From positions 124,001-188,000 of the forward strand of contig NZ_CP009889.1 of assembly GCF_000788395.1 (NCBI RefSeq): DNA of 64,000 nt, in the 5' to 3' direction. Every line of letters starts with the position of its first letter. Position 1 is the stretch's first letter. Both the position numbers and the translations under genes were made by a program. Below are positions 25,481 to 35,600 of this stretch, piece after piece. This stretch comes from Pseudoalteromonas piratica (lineage in GTDB: Bacteria > Pseudomonadota > Gammaproteobacteria > Enterobacterales > Alteromonadaceae). The notes beneath the pieces are model-generated. The model was not told where the DNA came from, searched no databases, and saw only the letters and a list, made by a program, of their open reading frames with translations.

Positions 25481-27658
25481 TTACTTAACAGGGAAACCGC
25501 GGTCGCGCATCAACGCTTCAACCTTGGCATCACGTCCTCTAAATAAACGGTACGCCTCAGCTGGGTCCATTGCATTTCGGATAGAGAATAGGTGCTTAAC
25601 AAGTTTGTCAGCGAGTGCTTTATCATAAAAGCCACCCGGTGCTTCAGCAAAGGCTTCTGATGCATCAGATGTCAGTACTTCAGCCCATAAATAGCCGTAA
25701 TAACCTGCAGAGTAACCCTCACCAGAGAAAATATGACCAAAGTGTGTGCTGCGGTGGCGCATTACTAATTCACTCGGCATGCCAATCGCGTCAAGTTGCT
25801 CTTTTTCAAATTTAGCAGGGTCAATCTTTGCAGGATCGGTTGTATGGTAAAGCATATCCATGATCGCTGATGCTAAATATTCCGTTGTTTTAAAACCTTG
25901 GTTAAAGGTTGCTGACTTCTTAATTTTAGCCACCAACTCTTTAGGCATTGCCTCGCCTGTTTTGTAGTGCACGAGATAGTTGTTAATCACTTCATCCGTT
26001 GTTAACCAACGCTCAAGTAATTGCGATTGGAATTCAGTGTAGTCGCGAACACCTGAGTGCGATTTAGGATACGCAACCGTTGCTGATAAGAAGTGTAGTG
26101 CATGGCCAAATTCATGGAAATAGGTTTCGGCATCTGACCAAGAAATCAGTGTTGGCTCACCTTCAGGGCCTTTAACAAAGTTTGAGTTATTTGATGACAA
26201 TACGGTTTTCTTTCCATCAAATGTAGTGTGGCTACGGTAGGTTGTTGCCCACGCACCAGAACGCTTACCTTTACGGCCGAATGGATCAAGGTACCAAAGG
26301 CCAATGTGCTCACCTGTGGTTTTGTCTGTTACATCCCATACACGCACATCTTCATGGAATACAGGTACAGAGCCTGCAGCTACTTCTTTAAACTCAAAGT
26401 TAAATAAGCGACCCGCAACATAGAACATTGCATCGCGAAGTTTATCTAGCTGTAAGTACTGCTTAACTTCGTTTGAATCAAGATCGTATTTTGCTTTACG
26501 CACTTTTTCTGCGTAATAACGGTAATCCCATGGAGCAATCTTAATATTTGCGCCTTCGCTGTCAGCAATCGCTTGCATATCAGCAACTTCTTCTTCAACA
26601 CGCGCAATCGCCGCTGGCCATACTTTATCCATTAATGCTTTGGCATTTTCAGGCGTTTTCGCCATACGGTCTTCTAAACGCCACTGGGCGTAGTTGTCGT
26701 AACCTAATAACTGCATACGCTCGTGACGAAGCGTTAAGATGTCTTTAATGGTTTGATTATTGTCGTACTCGTCGCCATTACCACCACGGTTATAGTAGTT
26801 TTTCCATACTTGTTCGCGCAGTGCGCGTTCATCTGAGTAGGTTAAAAATGGATCCATCGATGAGCGAGAATTAGTGATAGCAAACATTTCTGGTTTGCCA
26901 CGTTCTTTTGCAGCAGCCTTAGCCGCAGAAACCAGTGACTCAGGCAAACCTGAGAGCTGCTCTTGTGTTAAATACACCACATAGTTTTCTTCATCTGCTA
27001 ATACATTGTTTGCAAACTTAGTGTGAAGACCTGCAAGCTCTTGATTGATTTCTGCAAAGCGTGCTTTTGATGGTTTGTCTAGCGTTGCGCCATTACGTGC
27101 AAAGCTGTTGTAAGTTAACCAAGTAACGCGTTGTTGTTCAGCTGAAAGTGATTTAAGGGCTTCGCTTTCATACACGTTTTTAATGCGCGCAAAAAGCTTT
27201 TCATTTTGCGTAATTTTTGAATTGAAAGCCGAAAGTTTAGGTGCCATTTCTTTTTGAATTGCACGGAATTCAACGCTTGAGACGTTAGAGCGCCAGATAC
27301 CATAATAGGTGTAAACACGGCTTAATAAACTGCCAGAACGCTCTAGTGCCGCAATGGTATTTTCGAAAGTTGCCGGTTCAGGGTTATTTGCAATCGCATC
27401 TACTTCAGCTAATTTTTGCGCCATAGCTGCGTCGAAAGCTGGCTTTAATTCGCTCAATTTTACTTTGTCGAATGCAGGTACCCCATTATAAGGACCACTA
27501 AACTCAGCAAGAATAGCGTTATCGTTTTTATTTTCTGCCGCAACTGTTTGCTCTGCTGTTGGGGCTGTGTTTGTTGTAGTTGGTGTTGACTTTTCGCCAC
27601 AGCCAGATAAAGCGAATACCGTCGCTATCGCAACTAGCGAAAGGTTTAGTTTTTTCAT
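25481..27658 (-). CDS. dcp: Peptidyl-dipeptidase Dcp, M3 family, predicted lipoprotein
   Basis: A 725-residue zinc metallopeptidase that removes C-terminal dipeptides. The zinc motif is HEFGH at H515-H519, within YFHEFGHALHFLSA. The downstream glutamate ligand probably lies in TEFQSQLLERW. Other family segments are FARNGATLDKPSKARF and FGHIFSGEGYSAGYYGYLW. The N-terminus has a lipobox, FALSGCGEK, followed by a Thr/Ala-rich linker, so it should be a periplasmic lipoprotein, as in many marine relatives and unlike the E. coli enzyme. It lies 78 bases downstream of the S66 peptidase gene on the same strand and may be cotranscribed with it. Confidence 0.94.
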   Translation of the reverse strand: MKKLNLSLVAIATVFALSGCGEKSTPTTTNTAPTAEQTVAAENKNDNAILAEFSGPYNGVPAFDKVKLSELKPAFDAAMAQKLAEVDAIANNPEPATFENTIAALERSGSLLSRVYTYYGIWRSNVSSVEFRAIQKEMAPKLSAFNSKITQNEKLFARIKNVYESEALKSLSAEQQRVTWLTYNSFARNGATLDKPSKARFAEINQELAGLHTKFANNVLADEENYVVYLTQEQLSGLPESLVSAAKAAAKERGKPEMFAITNSRSSMDPFLTYSDERALREQVWKNYYNRGGNGDEYDNNQTIKDILTLRHERMQLLGYDNYAQWRLEDRMAKTPENAKALMDKVWPAAIARVEEEVADMQAIADSEGANIKIAPWDYRYYAEKVRKAKYDLDSNEVKQYLQLDKLRDAMFYVAGRLFNFEFKEVAAGSVPVFHEDVRVWDVTDKTTGEHIGLWYLDPFGRKGKRSGAWATTYRSHTTFDGKKTVLSSNNSNFVKGPEGEPTLISWSDAETYFHEFGHALHFLSATVAYPKSHSGVRDYTEFQSQLLERWLTTDEVINNYLVHYKTGEAMPKELVAKIKKSATFNQGFKTTEYLASAIMDMLYHTTDPAKIDPAKFEKEQLDAIGMPSELVMRHRSTHFGHIFSGEGYSAGYYGYLWAEVLTSDASEAFAEAPGGFYDKALADKLVKHLFSIRNAMDPAEAYRLFRGRDAKVEALMRDRGFPVK

Positions 27659-27736
27659 TGTATATTCCTAAAATTCTTTTTTTGAGCGCACCCATGCATG
27701 CTAAAAAGCTTTGCGCCTAAGTACAATGCTTTTGCG

Positions 27737-28744
27737 TTAAACAAGCGTTTGCTTAAGCTCAAGCTCTGGTGTGATCTCGCATAATGCCCCGTTAATTAAT
27801 GTTAGGTTTGGCGCTTGGTGGCCAATATCCATATCATAAATAACTGGAATGCTTATGTCGGCTTGTTGCAATGCCTGGTGAAAATCTAATTGCTTATCCC
27901 CCATTAAAGCAGCATGTCGACCAATGAGCAGCGCTTTTATCTGAGATAAGTGACCTCTGAATTTGAGCATAAGTAACGCGCGTAGCCAAGCGGTGGGGGA
28001 TAGCTCAGCATTCTCAATATATAAAATCACTCCCTCTTGCTGATAGCGCTCGCAAAAGCTGCCGAGGTCAAAATAGGGGCTATCTAAAGTAAAGATAATG
28101 GTGTCTAAACAGCCACCAATTAAACGCCCAGAAACCCCAGAATTTGGCCAGTTTAGCGTGTGCCAAGTAGTTGGCTCATTTAAGTTATAAGGCAGTTCTG
28201 GATTTTCAATAATATTACTGTATTCGTTTTCAAAGGAAGTGGACGATGTTTGTGAAAAACTCTGTTCTTTGCTTAGCGTAATTGCTTGATAAAAGGCACG
28301 TGTTACTTCATCTTGTTGCTTGGGCACAAGTTGCATTAGATTGGCGGTGTGCATGCTTGCCCAATTTAATCGAGTGGAGATGGCTATTTGTAACGTGCTG
28401 ATATCGGAAAAGCCAATAATCCACTTTGGTTTAGCAGAAGCTAGCCTGTCAAAATCAAGCAGCTCAAGTACCTCCATTGCAAATTCGCCGCCCCATGGCG
28501 GCATAATGGCAGCAATGCTATCGTCAAGCAGATACTGCATTAACTGTTTGGCTCTAACTGCTTTTGGTGCACTTACATGTTGATGATTGTGCGTTAAGTT
28601 TGGATCTAACACCAATTCAAAGCCTAATGCTTCAAAATGACTGAGCGCGATGGCTAATCTTGGCTGAAACGCTTCAGCCACGCCAGAAGAACATGCACAA
28701 ACAGCAATTTTACTGCCTGCAATCAGTGCATTAGGGTATTGCAT
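27737..28744 (-). CDS. S66-family serine peptidase (LD-carboxypeptidase/MccF-like)
   Basis: A 335-residue cytoplasmic peptidase. The S66 triad can be placed: nucleophile S113 in IIGFSDIST, glutamate in YIENAELSP, histidine in DMDIGHQAPNLT. The oxyanion region MPPWGGEFAMEVLELLDF is typical, though relatives often read R/W-GGYG. Members either trim murein tetrapeptides (LdcA) or cleave amide-linked toxins such as microcin C (MccF); the sequence does not decide between them. Its ATG overlaps the stop of the upstream reductase gene (TAATG), which points to translational coupling. Confidence 0.88.
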   Translation of the reverse strand: MQYPNALIAGSKIAVCACSSGVAEAFQPRLAIALSHFEALGFELVLDPNLTHNHQHVSAPKAVRAKQLMQYLLDDSIAAIMPPWGGEFAMEVLELLDFDRLASAKPKWIIGFSDISTLQIAISTRLNWASMHTANLMQLVPKQQDEVTRAFYQAITLSKEQSFSQTSSTSFENEYSNIIENPELPYNLNEPTTWHTLNWPNSGVSGRLIGGCLDTIIFTLDSPYFDLGSFCERYQQEGVILYIENAELSPTAWLRALLMLKFRGHLSQIKALLIGRHAALMGDKQLDFHQALQQADISIPVIYDMDIGHQAPNLTLINGALCEITPELELKQTLV

Positions 28745-29277
28745 TACCTGTCTCTTACATAATGATTTTGCACCACTGTATCGAGATACATTTTACTTGC
28801 CAAGAGTTTGAAGCCTAAAGGTTCAGGTAAATCGCCAAATAGCGGATAACCGCCGCCTAACAGCACAGGGAGCCGGGTAAGAATCATTTCATCGACTAAG
28901 TCTTCTTTTAAGAAGCTTTGAATCGTTTTACCACCATCAATGTATAAATTGTGATAACCCAATTCCGTTAAGTTTTTTAAGATGTTTTGCAATTCACCAT
29001 TAACAAAAAACACCTTACCCTCATACCCTTTGGGTATGTGCGTTAATGTGCTGCTTAGTACAAATACTGGTTTGCTGTAGGGCCACTCAACATCAAAAGA
29101 CAACACCATTTCGAAAGTGTTTCTACCCATTAGTAAGGCATCTATCCCTTCGAAAAACGCATCAAACCCAAGATCATCTCCTGTGGGATTTGGTAATTGA
29201 TGAAGCCAATCTATTTTATTATTTTTATCAGCGATATACCCATCAAGGCTAGTTGCAATAAATACTTTATTTGCCAT
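28744..29277 (-). CDS. RibD C-terminal/dihydrofolate reductase-like protein
   Basis: A 177-residue protein of the DHFR-like RibD C-terminal family (YyaP/YwjB type). Segments include VFIATSLDGYIADKNNKIDW, DALLMGRNTFEMVL, NLYIDGGKTIQSFL and LTRLPVLLGGGYPLFG, covering the NADPH-binding fold. I used the ATG at 29277 rather than the GTG at 29280. It is not a housekeeping DHFR by sequence pattern. Substrates of this family are mostly unknown. It is coupled to the S66 peptidase gene by a one-base overlap. Confidence 0.88.
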   Translation of the reverse strand: MANKVFIATSLDGYIADKNNKIDWLHQLPNPTGDDLGFDAFFEGIDALLMGRNTFEMVLSFDVEWPYSKPVFVLSSTLTHIPKGYEGKVFFVNGELQNILKNLTELGYHNLYIDGGKTIQSFLKEDLVDEMILTRLPVLLGGGYPLFGDLPEPLGFKLLASKMYLDTVVQNHYVRDR

Positions 29278-29551
29278 CACAATATCTTCTTTTAGTTATT
29301 AAATTTAATGGTTTTATTATTTTATTCGGCCAAAAAGCATAGGCATCTCGAACAAATTCTAACTTAGCGCAAAAGTGAACGTGGTGCTAATAACAGTTAG
29401 TTGTTTAGAACCGAGCGATTAAATTTTAGTTGGTTATAAAAAATTCAAAACATATGTGTTTTTAATCAATAGAAGGGTTTTGGTGTAATTTCGCATTTAT
29501 GAGCGAATTTAGTTAAAGCTTCTATACTTAAAGCTGTTTCGAAAGGAAAGT

Positions 29552-30280
29552 ATGATGCTTCGCTTGCTATTTTTCATCTGCTGTTTTTGTAGTCTCAAAG
29601 TAACCGCTGAGACATTTACTGTGCTTAGTTACCATAGTGCAAACCCACCTTATACTTTTATTCAAAACAAAAAAATGAAGGGAATTTTCCCTGATATTTT
29701 TAATCGAATTTCAGAATTGACAGGGCATCAATTTAATTTTGTTAGTTTTTCCGTTGCGCGCGGCCTTAATTTATTTGATCAGGGCAAAATTGACATTGAA
29801 CCCGGCGTTAATCCGCTTTGGCGTCGCCATACTAAATTGCCTGGCATTTATACTGATTTTTATGCGCTTTCTCGGGAAGTGGTGATTAGCAAAAAGTACA
29901 ATCAAGAAAAAAGTCCACTGGATCTCTATGGCAAGGTGTTGGGCATTGTACGTGGGTATCGCTATGGTGATTTTGAAACGCACTTTGCAGATAACAAGAT
30001 TGTAAAAATTGACGTTCGCTCTGAACTAGAATTGTTGACACAACTAAACCATGGCCGCATCGATCATGCCATTATGGGTGAAGCAACCGCTGACTATTAT
30101 CAAAAAGTTAACCATGCTATGCAATTTACCCCTGTTTTGATGGTAAGCGAATTACCGGTTGCTATGCGTTTACAACCGCATTTAACGTCATTACAAGCGC
30201 AGTTGAATGATGTTTTACAAAAAATGACTGAAAATGGGGAAATTGCTAAAATTTACGCAAAATATGGGACGCGACCCTAG
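29552..30280 (+). CDS. Periplasmic solute-binding protein, family 3 type
   Basis: A 242-residue exported protein. A signal peptide (about 1-19, ending in KVTA) precedes a periplasmic binding fold: FTVLSYHSANPPYTFIQNKK, GIFPDIFNRISELTGH, LDLYGKVLGIVRGYRYGDF and ENGEIAKIYAKYGT. This is the amino-acid-binding SBP family 3. No ABC permease or ATPase gene is nearby, and the downstream gene is an EamA transporter, so it may act alone as a sensor or stray binding protein. An AAGGAAAG site fits either of two adjacent ATG codons (29552 or 29555). Confidence 0.85.
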   Translation: MMLRLLFFICCFCSLKVTAETFTVLSYHSANPPYTFIQNKKMKGIFPDIFNRISELTGHQFNFVSFSVARGLNLFDQGKIDIEPGVNPLWRRHTKLPGIYTDFYALSREVVISKKYNQEKSPLDLYGKVLGIVRGYRYGDFETHFADNKIVKIDVRSELELLTQLNHGRIDHAIMGEATADYYQKVNHAMQFTPVLMVSELPVAMRLQPHLTSLQAQLNDVLQKMTENGEIAKIYAKYGTRP

Positions 30281-30499
30281 CGATTAGCGTATGCTTAAGC
30301 CCCCTCTTCCAGCTTGTGCATTTTATGAAATACGCTTTTCACAACACACCACCAGATAGTTTGTATGTAAACGAGGTTAAGGCAAACTGTTGGCCAAGAT
30401 CATTTTCTTATTCTGATTTTAAGTCCTTGTTAAAATGGCTGTTGAAAACTCTTATACTTGATTCAAGCGCTGCTTGTTCATGTTTACAAGGCAAACAAT

Positions 30500-31411
30500 A
30501 TGACCAATAGGCAGTTTTTTTTATTATTATTGTTGGCAGCTATTTGGGGTGCCTCATTTTTACTTATTCGCATTGCAGTCGATAGTTTTGCGCCAGTTTT
30601 TCTTATTGAGGCGCGGGTTTTATTTGCTGCTGTGAGCCTTTCATTAATGGCAATTTTGATGCGCCGCAAAGTGTTGATTAAAGGGCTCGGTCGGCATTAT
30701 TTTATTGTCGGACTATTTAATTCAGCAATTCCATGGATGTTATTTGCCTACGCAGCACAAACGCTCACTGTTGCGATGTTAGCCATTTTAAATGCGACTG
30801 CGCCAATTTGGGGTAGCTTAATTGGTCGAATTTGGCATGGACAGCATATCTCAAAGCAAGGCTGGTGTGGTCTTGGTTTAGGTATTTTAGGTGTTATCTT
30901 GATGGTGGGGCTTGCGCCAGAGATGATTAATTCAGAGAGCCTGAGCGCATTACTCGCAGCAACCTTTGCCGCTGGGTGTTATGGCATTGCAACTAACTAT
31001 ACAAAGCATGTGAAACTTCAGGTTTCAGGCTTTGATACCTCACATGGCAGTTTATGGGCCACAGTGGTTCTACTGCTCCCTTTGCTTCCATTTTTTCCAA
31101 TGAATCATCTTCCTACATCAGATGAGTGGTTAGCCGTTGTTATTTTAGGCATTGTTTGCACGGGCATTGCGCTTATTTTTTACTTTGATTTGGTGGCGGA
31201 AATAGGTTCAGCTTCGGCATTATCTGTGACTTTTTTAATACCAGGGTTTGCAGCCATTTGGGGTTATATTGTGTTAGGCGAAGCGCTTACGTTTAATGTT
31301 GTTGTTGGCATTATTACCGTATTGCTAGGAACCATGTTAGTGACAGGCTTTTCACCAATGCGCTTTCTCAAAAAGCGTAAAGGGGATTTACAGGCATCAA
31401 GTAAACTGTGA
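30500..31411 (+). CDS. EamA/DMT-family transporter
   Basis: A 303-residue inner-membrane protein with about ten hydrophobic helices and two EamA repeats. The first starts LLLLAAIWGASFLLIRIAVD and the second is visible around GCYGIATNYTKHVK to LGEALTFNVVVGIITVLLGT. The frame is open from 30458, but the ATG at 30500 places the first helix correctly and follows CAAGGCAAA. Members export metabolites or amino acids; the substrate is unknown. It lies 220 bases after the solute-binding protein gene, so cotranscription is uncertain. Confidence 0.9.
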   Translation: MTNRQFFLLLLLAAIWGASFLLIRIAVDSFAPVFLIEARVLFAAVSLSLMAILMRRKVLIKGLGRHYFIVGLFNSAIPWMLFAYAAQTLTVAMLAILNATAPIWGSLIGRIWHGQHISKQGWCGLGLGILGVILMVGLAPEMINSESLSALLAATFAAGCYGIATNYTKHVKLQVSGFDTSHGSLWATVVLLLPLLPFFPMNHLPTSDEWLAVVILGIVCTGIALIFYFDLVAEIGSASALSVTFLIPGFAAIWGYIVLGEALTFNVVVGIITVLLGTMLVTGFSPMRFLKKRKGDLQASSKL

Positions 31412-31435
31412 CATATTGTCGCAGTTTGCGCTTTT
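31403..31435 (+). terminator. Possible terminator of the EamA gene
   Basis: AAACTGTGACA and TGTCGCAGTTT form an imperfect eleven-base stem that includes the stop codon, followed by GCGCTTTTTA. One mismatch in the stem and a displaced T-run make it a moderate candidate. Confidence 0.5.
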
Positions 31436-31497
31436 TACTTTGTGTTTAATCACGGGATTACAGAAAATTTCCGTTAGTTTGTATACGGAAGTTTTTT

Positions 31498-33543
31498 ATG
31501 AAAAGTACCTTAAACGCAATTACCTTATGTATTCTCTCTCTTCCATCCTCATTTGCATTGGCAAATGGCGAAATGGAAGTCATTACGGTCAGGGCGCAAG
31601 CAAACCAATTCGATATTTCAACTCAGCAGGCAACTGCGAGTGTCTCTTTACCTGATGTATCAGATTGGTTGCTGTCAGTGCCTGGGGCGAATGCCAACAA
31701 AAATGGTCAAATTTCAGGTATAGCTCAATATCGTGGTTATTACGGTGATCAAGTAGCAGTAGCTATTGATGGGGTCAAGCAAATTGGTGCTGGTCCAAAT
31801 GCGATGGATGCACCGTTAAGTTATGCCTCGCCATTGTTGATAGAGTCGGTTGATGTTTATCGTGGTATTGCACCTGTAAGTAGTGCACTTGATTCAATGG
31901 GTGGCGTGGTGAAAGTGAATCAAAAACGCGCTGCTGATATTGAAAATAATGAACGCAACTTGGCATTGAATGGTGCGTACCTGAATAACTTTGATGGTTA
32001 CAATGTTTCTGCTGTGGCAGGCGCAGGCTTTGAATCATTTGCTGTTAACAGTTATGTTGCAATACAAAATGCCGATGATTATCAGGATGGCGAGGGTAGG
32101 GAAGTAAAGTCGTCGCAAATTGAAAGAGTGCAATATGGTGTGGATGCGGCATATCGTAATACACAGTCAAGTTTAGGTTTAATTTGGCAACGAACCGATA
32201 CCAAACCAACAGGTACTGTTGCGCTGCCAATGGACATTGATTATGTGGAAAGTGATCGCGTTAAGCTTGATTATCAAACTAATATAAATGAGATATCCGT
32301 TGATGCTTTCGTTGCTTACCATCAAGCAGAACATGGTATGGATAATTTTTCACAAAGGCTTAATAACAATGGTCAAAAACACCGATATAACACAACGGAT
32401 GTTGAAAACCTAAGTTACTTTGCGGCTGCAAAATTTGACCACTGGCAATTTGGTTTGGAGGGGTATGTTAGCGAACACGGATCGCGTATCACAAATCCAA
32501 ACAACGCAATGTTTTACGTCGAAAACTTCAATCACGTTGAAGATAACCGCCATTCTTTATTTGCTGAGTGGCAAGCAAAAGTTAATAAGCTGAGGCATTT
32601 AGTCGGTGCACGTATTAAATACAATGACGCTGATGCGGGGATTGTTTCCAGCTCTATGGCGATGATGAACCCGAATATTAAGGCGTTACAAGAACAATTT
32701 AATAACGCGGATCGCAGTGTCAGTGATACCACGGTTGATATTAGCTACTCTGGCAAATTACAACATGCAGAGCATTACGCTAGTGAACTGAGTTTTGGGT
32801 TTAAACAACGTGCAGCATCTTACCAACAACGTTACCTGTGGTTACCCATGCAGGCAACAGGCGGCTTGGCAGATGGCAAAACGTATATTGGTAATATCAA
32901 CCTAAATCCAGAAACAGCGTATCAAGTTAATCTATCTTGGCAATATCAAGTTGATAGCTTTAGTATTTCACCACAAATTTTTTATCATCAAATTGATGAC
33001 TACATTCAAGGTACACCTTCGCAAAACATGCCAGCCAATATGGTGGGTAACATGATGGCAGGGCAGGCACCTTTGCAATTCAATAATATCGATGCTTATT
33101 TATATGGTGGCGATGTCAACATGGCTTGGCGTTTAAATAATGCGTGGCATTTCACCAGTGTGGTGAGTTATGTTAAAGGTAAACGCGACGATATAAAGGA
33201 TGATTTATACCGTATTGCCCCGTTAAATGGGCGGATCACCGCATTTTACAGACAGGGTGATTGGCAGTCTCTGTTAACTGTGAGCGCTTATGCAAAACAA
33301 ACAAATGTGAGCGAACTGAATAACGAGAAAGAATCAGCAGGTTATGCCACTTTGGATTGGCAACTCGATTACGATGTTAATTCGCAATTACGTTTAAATG
33401 TGGGTATCTCCAACTTGTTGGATAAAGCATATAGCCCGCATTTAAATGGCAAAAACCGTGCTATGGGCAGTGATATAAATGTAGGTGAAGGTGTTCCAGA
33501 GGTCGGTAGAAACGCGTTTGTTGGCTTTAACTATTCTTTATAA
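31498..33543 (+). CDS. TonB-dependent outer-membrane receptor, possibly metal-related
   Basis: A 681-residue receptor. A signal peptide (1-22, ending in FALA) is followed by a TonB-box-like MEVITVRAQ, a plug domain (about 40-145, with AQYRGYYGDQVAVAIDGVKQ and VDVYRGIAPVSS) and a beta-barrel ending in VGRNAFVGFNYSL. Methionines cluster in predicted loops: SSSMAMMNPN and NMPANMVGNMMAGQ. Together with the GPNAMDAPLSY segment this recalls the copper receptors OprC/NosA, but without the cysteine ligand known for OprC, so substrate is only a guess. A terminator follows directly. Confidence 0.88.
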   Translation: MKSTLNAITLCILSLPSSFALANGEMEVITVRAQANQFDISTQQATASVSLPDVSDWLLSVPGANANKNGQISGIAQYRGYYGDQVAVAIDGVKQIGAGPNAMDAPLSYASPLLIESVDVYRGIAPVSSALDSMGGVVKVNQKRAADIENNERNLALNGAYLNNFDGYNVSAVAGAGFESFAVNSYVAIQNADDYQDGEGREVKSSQIERVQYGVDAAYRNTQSSLGLIWQRTDTKPTGTVALPMDIDYVESDRVKLDYQTNINEISVDAFVAYHQAEHGMDNFSQRLNNNGQKHRYNTTDVENLSYFAAAKFDHWQFGLEGYVSEHGSRITNPNNAMFYVENFNHVEDNRHSLFAEWQAKVNKLRHLVGARIKYNDADAGIVSSSMAMMNPNIKALQEQFNNADRSVSDTTVDISYSGKLQHAEHYASELSFGFKQRAASYQQRYLWLPMQATGGLADGKTYIGNINLNPETAYQVNLSWQYQVDSFSISPQIFYHQIDDYIQGTPSQNMPANMVGNMMAGQAPLQFNNIDAYLYGGDVNMAWRLNNAWHFTSVVSYVKGKRDDIKDDLYRIAPLNGRITAFYRQGDWQSLLTVSAYAKQTNVSELNNEKESAGYATLDWQLDYDVNSQLRLNVGISNLLDKAYSPHLNGKNRAMGSDINVGEGVPEVGRNAFVGFNYSL

Positions 33544-33552
33544 AATGGTTTT

Positions 33553-33577
33553 AAAAAGGAGCTTATAGCTCCTTTTT
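33553..33577 (+). terminator. Terminator of the TonB receptor gene
   Basis: AAAAAGGAGCT and AGCTCCTTTTT form an eleven-base stem with a three-base loop and a terminal T-run, ten bases after the stop codon. Confidence 0.92.
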
Positions 33578-33626
33578 ATGTCATCACTTTCAAATATATA
33601 ACTTTCGTTTTTAACTATCTGAAGCA

Positions 33627-35252
33627 TTACACTTTAAAAATACTAATATCTTTATCAAGTTTTCCTGAGAGCTCAGAGAGTGTGCGCCCTGTTTGTGCCA
33701 TATCAGAAGCGCTTACTGTCACGCTGCGGATACTGTCGCTAAACTCATTGATATTTTGTGAAATCTCTGCCGCAACTGTTGTTTGCTCTTCCGTTGAGGT
33801 AGAAACCACAATATTCATGTCAGCTATTTCAGTGATTGCATCGGCAATGGATTGAATGGAGCTTGCTGATGCAGCTGCAATATCGACACTCATATTGGCT
33901 TTACTTGACGCATCTTCCATACTTGATACTGCGCGCTGTGAAGCATCTTGTAAGGCAACAATCATAGAACTGATTTGTTCGGTTGCCTTCTGCGTATTAT
34001 GCGCCAATTGACGCACTTCATCTGCTACAACAGCAAACCCTCGACCTGACTCACCTGCACGAGCTGCCTCTATTGCTGCGTTCAGCGCTAGCAAGTTTGT
34101 TTGTTCTGCCACGTTTTGAATTATCTGAACCACTGAGTTAATTTCATTACTTTTTTCACTCAACAAATCAATGTCTTTTTGAGTGTGACGAATAACCTCA
34201 TTTAACTGGTTAATGGAATCAATATTTTCCTGTACTTTTGCCAAGCCATGTTTTGCCGTGTCGTCTGATTCATTAGCTTTGTGCGATGTACTGACTGCGT
34301 TAGATGCCACTTCACCAATGGCTGCGCTCATTTCAGTAATGGCCGTCGCAATCATCGCGGTTTGGTGCTCTTGCTGCTCAGTGGTGGCAGCAACTTGACC
34401 ACTGCTGCGCGACATCTGTTCTGATTCACTGCTCAAGGTTTTAACAGCGTTAAGTAACTCTTCAATTAAGGATTGAAAGTGACTTATCATGGTATTTACG
34501 CTCACAGCGGTGCTTGAAAACTCATCGTTACCTTGCACTGCAACACGTAAAGTTAAGTCTGTATTGTTAGCGATGTTTGCCATGGTCGTGCCAATATTTC
34601 TTATCGGCGTAATAATGGATCTGTAGATGGCTAGTGCCATAACTGTGGTAGAAATAAGTAGAAAAATACATGCAATAATTAAAGCTGTTTGTTCAGACTC
34701 ATAAGTTGCCGTTGCACTATCGGTGAACTCTTGTGAGGTATTGAGTTGTAGGTCAATCAAATCATTTAAGCTACTGCTGAAAGGATCAAACACATCATAC
34801 ATTTCTTTGACAAACAGTTCCGGTGAACTTGAAAGTGGTTGATTACTGACAAGCTGGTTTTTATACCAGTTCACTTTTTGCTTAACCTTATCAAATAACC
34901 TTTCGCTAGTTTGAATAAGGCGTGACTCCTCAGGTGTCAGCTCTGTTTGTAAATAAGCTTGCCAGTTTTCTTTTGCTACTTTTTCTGCACTATCAATAGC
35001 GTTAAGCAACTGGCTTTTGGACATTAACTGAGCATTATATTTATGTAAATTATCAACAATACTTACCGCGTAATTATCTGATACAACTTTGATTTGTTTG
35101 AGAGGCACTACGCGATCATTATTAATGCTTTGAATACCAGAGACTAAGGATTTTGTGAGTCCTAATGTGACAAATGCAAGAACAATAAACGCCACAATGG
35201 GCACTGTGATGAGGATTGTGAGTCTGCTTTTAACACTTACAGTATTGAGCAT
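33627..35252 (-). CDS. Methyl-accepting chemotaxis protein with 4-helix-bundle sensor
   Basis: A 541-residue transmembrane chemoreceptor. First membrane helix at about 11-32, periplasmic all-helical sensor domain at about 33-187 (4HB_MCP type by its helix pattern and lack of beta motifs), second helix at about 188-208, HAMP from about 210 to 262, then the signalling coiled coil. The tip motif is [20 protein letters not shown] with [15 protein letters not shown]. The ligand is unknown. It is monocistronic, with a 348-base gap before the kinase gene. Confidence 0.93.
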   Translation of the reverse strand: MLNTVSVKSRLTILITVPIVAFIVLAFVTLGLTKSLVSGIQSINNDRVVPLKQIKVVSDNYAVSIVDNLHKYNAQLMSKSQLLNAIDSAEKVAKENWQAYLQTELTPEESRLIQTSERLFDKVKQKVNWYKNQLVSNQPLSSSPELFVKEMYDVFDPFSSSLNDLIDLQLNTSQEFTDSATATYESEQTALIIACIFLLISTTVMALAIYRSIITPIRNIGTTMANIANNTDLTLRVAVQGNDEFSSTAVSVNTMISHFQSLIEELLNAVKTLSSESEQMSRSSGQVAATTEQQEHQTAMIATAITEMSAAIGEVASNAVSTSHKANESDDTAKHGLAKVQENIDSINQLNEVIRHTQKDIDLLSEKSNEINSVVQIIQNVAEQTNLLALNAAIEAARAGESGRGFAVVADEVRQLAHNTQKATEQISSMIVALQDASQRAVSSMEDASSKANMSVDIAAASASSIQSIADAITEIADMNIVVSTSTEEQTTVAAEISQNINEFSDSIRSVTVSASDMAQTGRTLSELSGKLDKDISIFKV

Positions 35253-35600
35253 AATAGTACCCTTGAACGTTGGTAACGCTTAGTGTTGTTAAGTCGTTAC
35301 GTCAGGTTTCGATTAATACCCTTCGACATGCTTGCTTTGTTTATTTAGTCCTCCTTGTCTTATGCCTCAAACAAAACAATGTCATAAAACATTCCTAAGT
35401 ATGGTTTATTGTTGTGAAAAGTACATTGTTGCGGTTATATTGACTTTGCTTTGTTACAAAAAAATTAATTAGTTACTTAGATTCAAAGAGTTAATTTATA
35501 AATGAGCTTTTTGGAAGTGTGGTTAGTACTAAAGTTATATGAGATTATTGCTTGCTTTTCGCTTAGTCTTAGATGATGCAACCTAATAAAAACGAAAATA
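35253..35600. promoter_or_regulatory. Divergent promoter region of the chemoreceptor and CrbS-like kinase genes
   Basis: About 350 AT-rich bases between two divergent genes. Both promoters must lie here. I see no ORF with a ribosome binding site, and no clear inverted repeat. The kinase start has only a weak ribosome binding site. Confidence 0.4.

Noticed and set aside
30316..30510. Possible 64-residue ORF upstream of the EamA gene
   Set aside because: No good ribosome binding site, overlaps the EamA start, and odd amino-acid composition; probably chance.
31416..31655. Possible 79-residue ORF before the TonB receptor
   Set aside because: Overlaps the receptor's signal peptide region in another frame, and the receptor has clear family features.
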